Both the position numbers and the translations under genes were made by a program. A DNA stretch of 64,000 nucleotides, from the NCBI GenBank assembly GCA_900489925.1, contig UEHQ01000004.1, forward strand, positions 1 to 64,000. The letters are read 5' to 3'. The notes under the pieces are model-generated. The model saw only the letters and a list, made by a program, of their open reading frames with translations. It searched no databases and had not been told where the DNA came from. This DNA is from Hyphomicrobiales bacterium (GTDB lineage Bacteria > Pseudomonadota > Alphaproteobacteria > Rhizobiales > Rhizobiaceae). Shown piece after piece: positions 63,756 to 64,000 of this stretch (its first letter is position 1; every line of letters begins with the position of its first letter).

Positions 63756-64000
63756 GCAGTTCCTTGACGGCGCCCGAGGCCTTCGAAAAGTCCATCTGGC
63801 CGGCATAGCGCTCCTTCAGAACCGCCATGACCTTGCCCATGTCCTTCGGACCGGCAGCACCCGTCTCTGCGATGATCGCCGCGATGTTTGCGCGCACGTC
63901 CGAATCGGAGAGCTGCTTCGGCATGAAGTCCTGTACGACCTTGATTTCGGCGCGCTCCTTGGCGGCGAGCTCCGGGCGGGAATTCTCGTCATAGATCTTC
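63748..64000 (-). CDS. GatB/YqeY domain-containing protein, 5' part missing
   Basis: The last 83 residues are visible: KIYDENSRPELAAKERAEI, FMPKQLSDSDV, ETGAAGPKDMGKVMAVLKER and a C-terminal GAVKELLN. This is the YqeY family, related to the tail domain of the GatB amidotransferase subunit and thought to bind tRNA-like or aminoacyl-tRNA substrates. The start lies beyond the window. In rhizobia this gene is commonly found next to dnaG. Confidence 0.9.
   Translation of the reverse strand, partial: KIYDENSRPELAAKERAEIKVVQDFMPKQLSDSDVRANIAAIIAETGAAGPKDMGKVMAVLKERYAGQMDFSKASGAVKELLN

Noticed and set aside
1..64000. CRISPR arrays, tRNA genes and insertion sequences
   Set aside because: No regularly spaced direct repeats, no tRNA cloverleaf near the insertion site and no transposase with DDE motif were seen.

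Overview
The window is chromosomal DNA of an alphaproteobacterium of the Rhizobiaceae (Rhizobium/Agrobacterium/Ensifer type). The evidence is a 684-residue RpoD, a 660-residue DnaG and a GatB/YqeY gene that all read as rhizobial, the high GC content, and FixL/FixJ-type regulators. No gene needed a database search to be placed in this group, but the genus is an inference.

Host backbone. The left backbone (1-8129) carries, all on the minus strand, a truncated proline-rich TonB/DUF930-like protein, a GYD-domain protein, rpoD, a GFA-family zinc protein, the threonine-degradation pair kbl-tdh, a cupin protein and the C-terminal three quarters of recQ. The right backbone (59766-64000) carries the N-terminal quarter of recQ, whose start overlaps the stop of dnaG, then dnaG, a possible small RNA, a hypothetical rhizobial gene and the end of a GatB/YqeY gene.

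The island. The two recQ pieces abut in reading frame at one cysteine codon, in the DEAHC motif. Between them lie about 51.6 kb (about 8130-59765) bounded by a perfect 14-bp terminal inverted repeat. Just inside the left end is an operon of three large tyrosine recombinases plus a small coiled-coil protein, the likely integration machinery. No relaxase, type IV secretion or phage structural gene is visible. The island carries its own complete recQ (17186-19075), whose sequence differs from the host gene exactly over the stretch into which the island inserted. It therefore looks like a replacement copy that is not a target.

Cargo. (i) A defence block, 19-33 kb: an ABC three-component system with a nuclease-like first protein and DUF3732 ATPase; an Ec67-type retron (reverse transcriptase-Toprim fusion) with a visible msr-msd RNA locus; a cluster of overlapping small unknown genes; and a ten-gene minus-strand run joining a second ABC three-component system, a DUF3223 protein, a CBASS pair (S-4TM effector and CD-NTase) and three accessory genes. 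(ii) A metabolic and signalling block, 33.6-56.2 kb: FdhF/YdeP oxidoreductase, aldehyde dehydrogenase, two Tat-exported epoxide hydrolases, D-cysteine desulfhydrase-like enzyme, VOC protein, enoyl-CoA hydratase, isochorismatase, Ohr/OsmC peroxidase and quinone-type oxidoreductase. These are interleaved with two multi-PAS histidine kinases, three FixJ-like regulators and an AraC regulator. A near-palindromic 12-bp motif recurs upstream of at least five of these units and probably defines one regulon. (iii) A right-end block, 56.5-59.5 kb: a soluble FtsH-like AAA protease, a DUF6634-like protein, and a divergent XRE regulator with two tandem palindromic operators.

Starts were moved from the longest frame wherever a ribosome-binding site, an ATGA overlap or an ATG in place of TTG/GTG favoured an internal start. 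No tRNA, rRNA, CRISPR array or insertion sequence was recognised.
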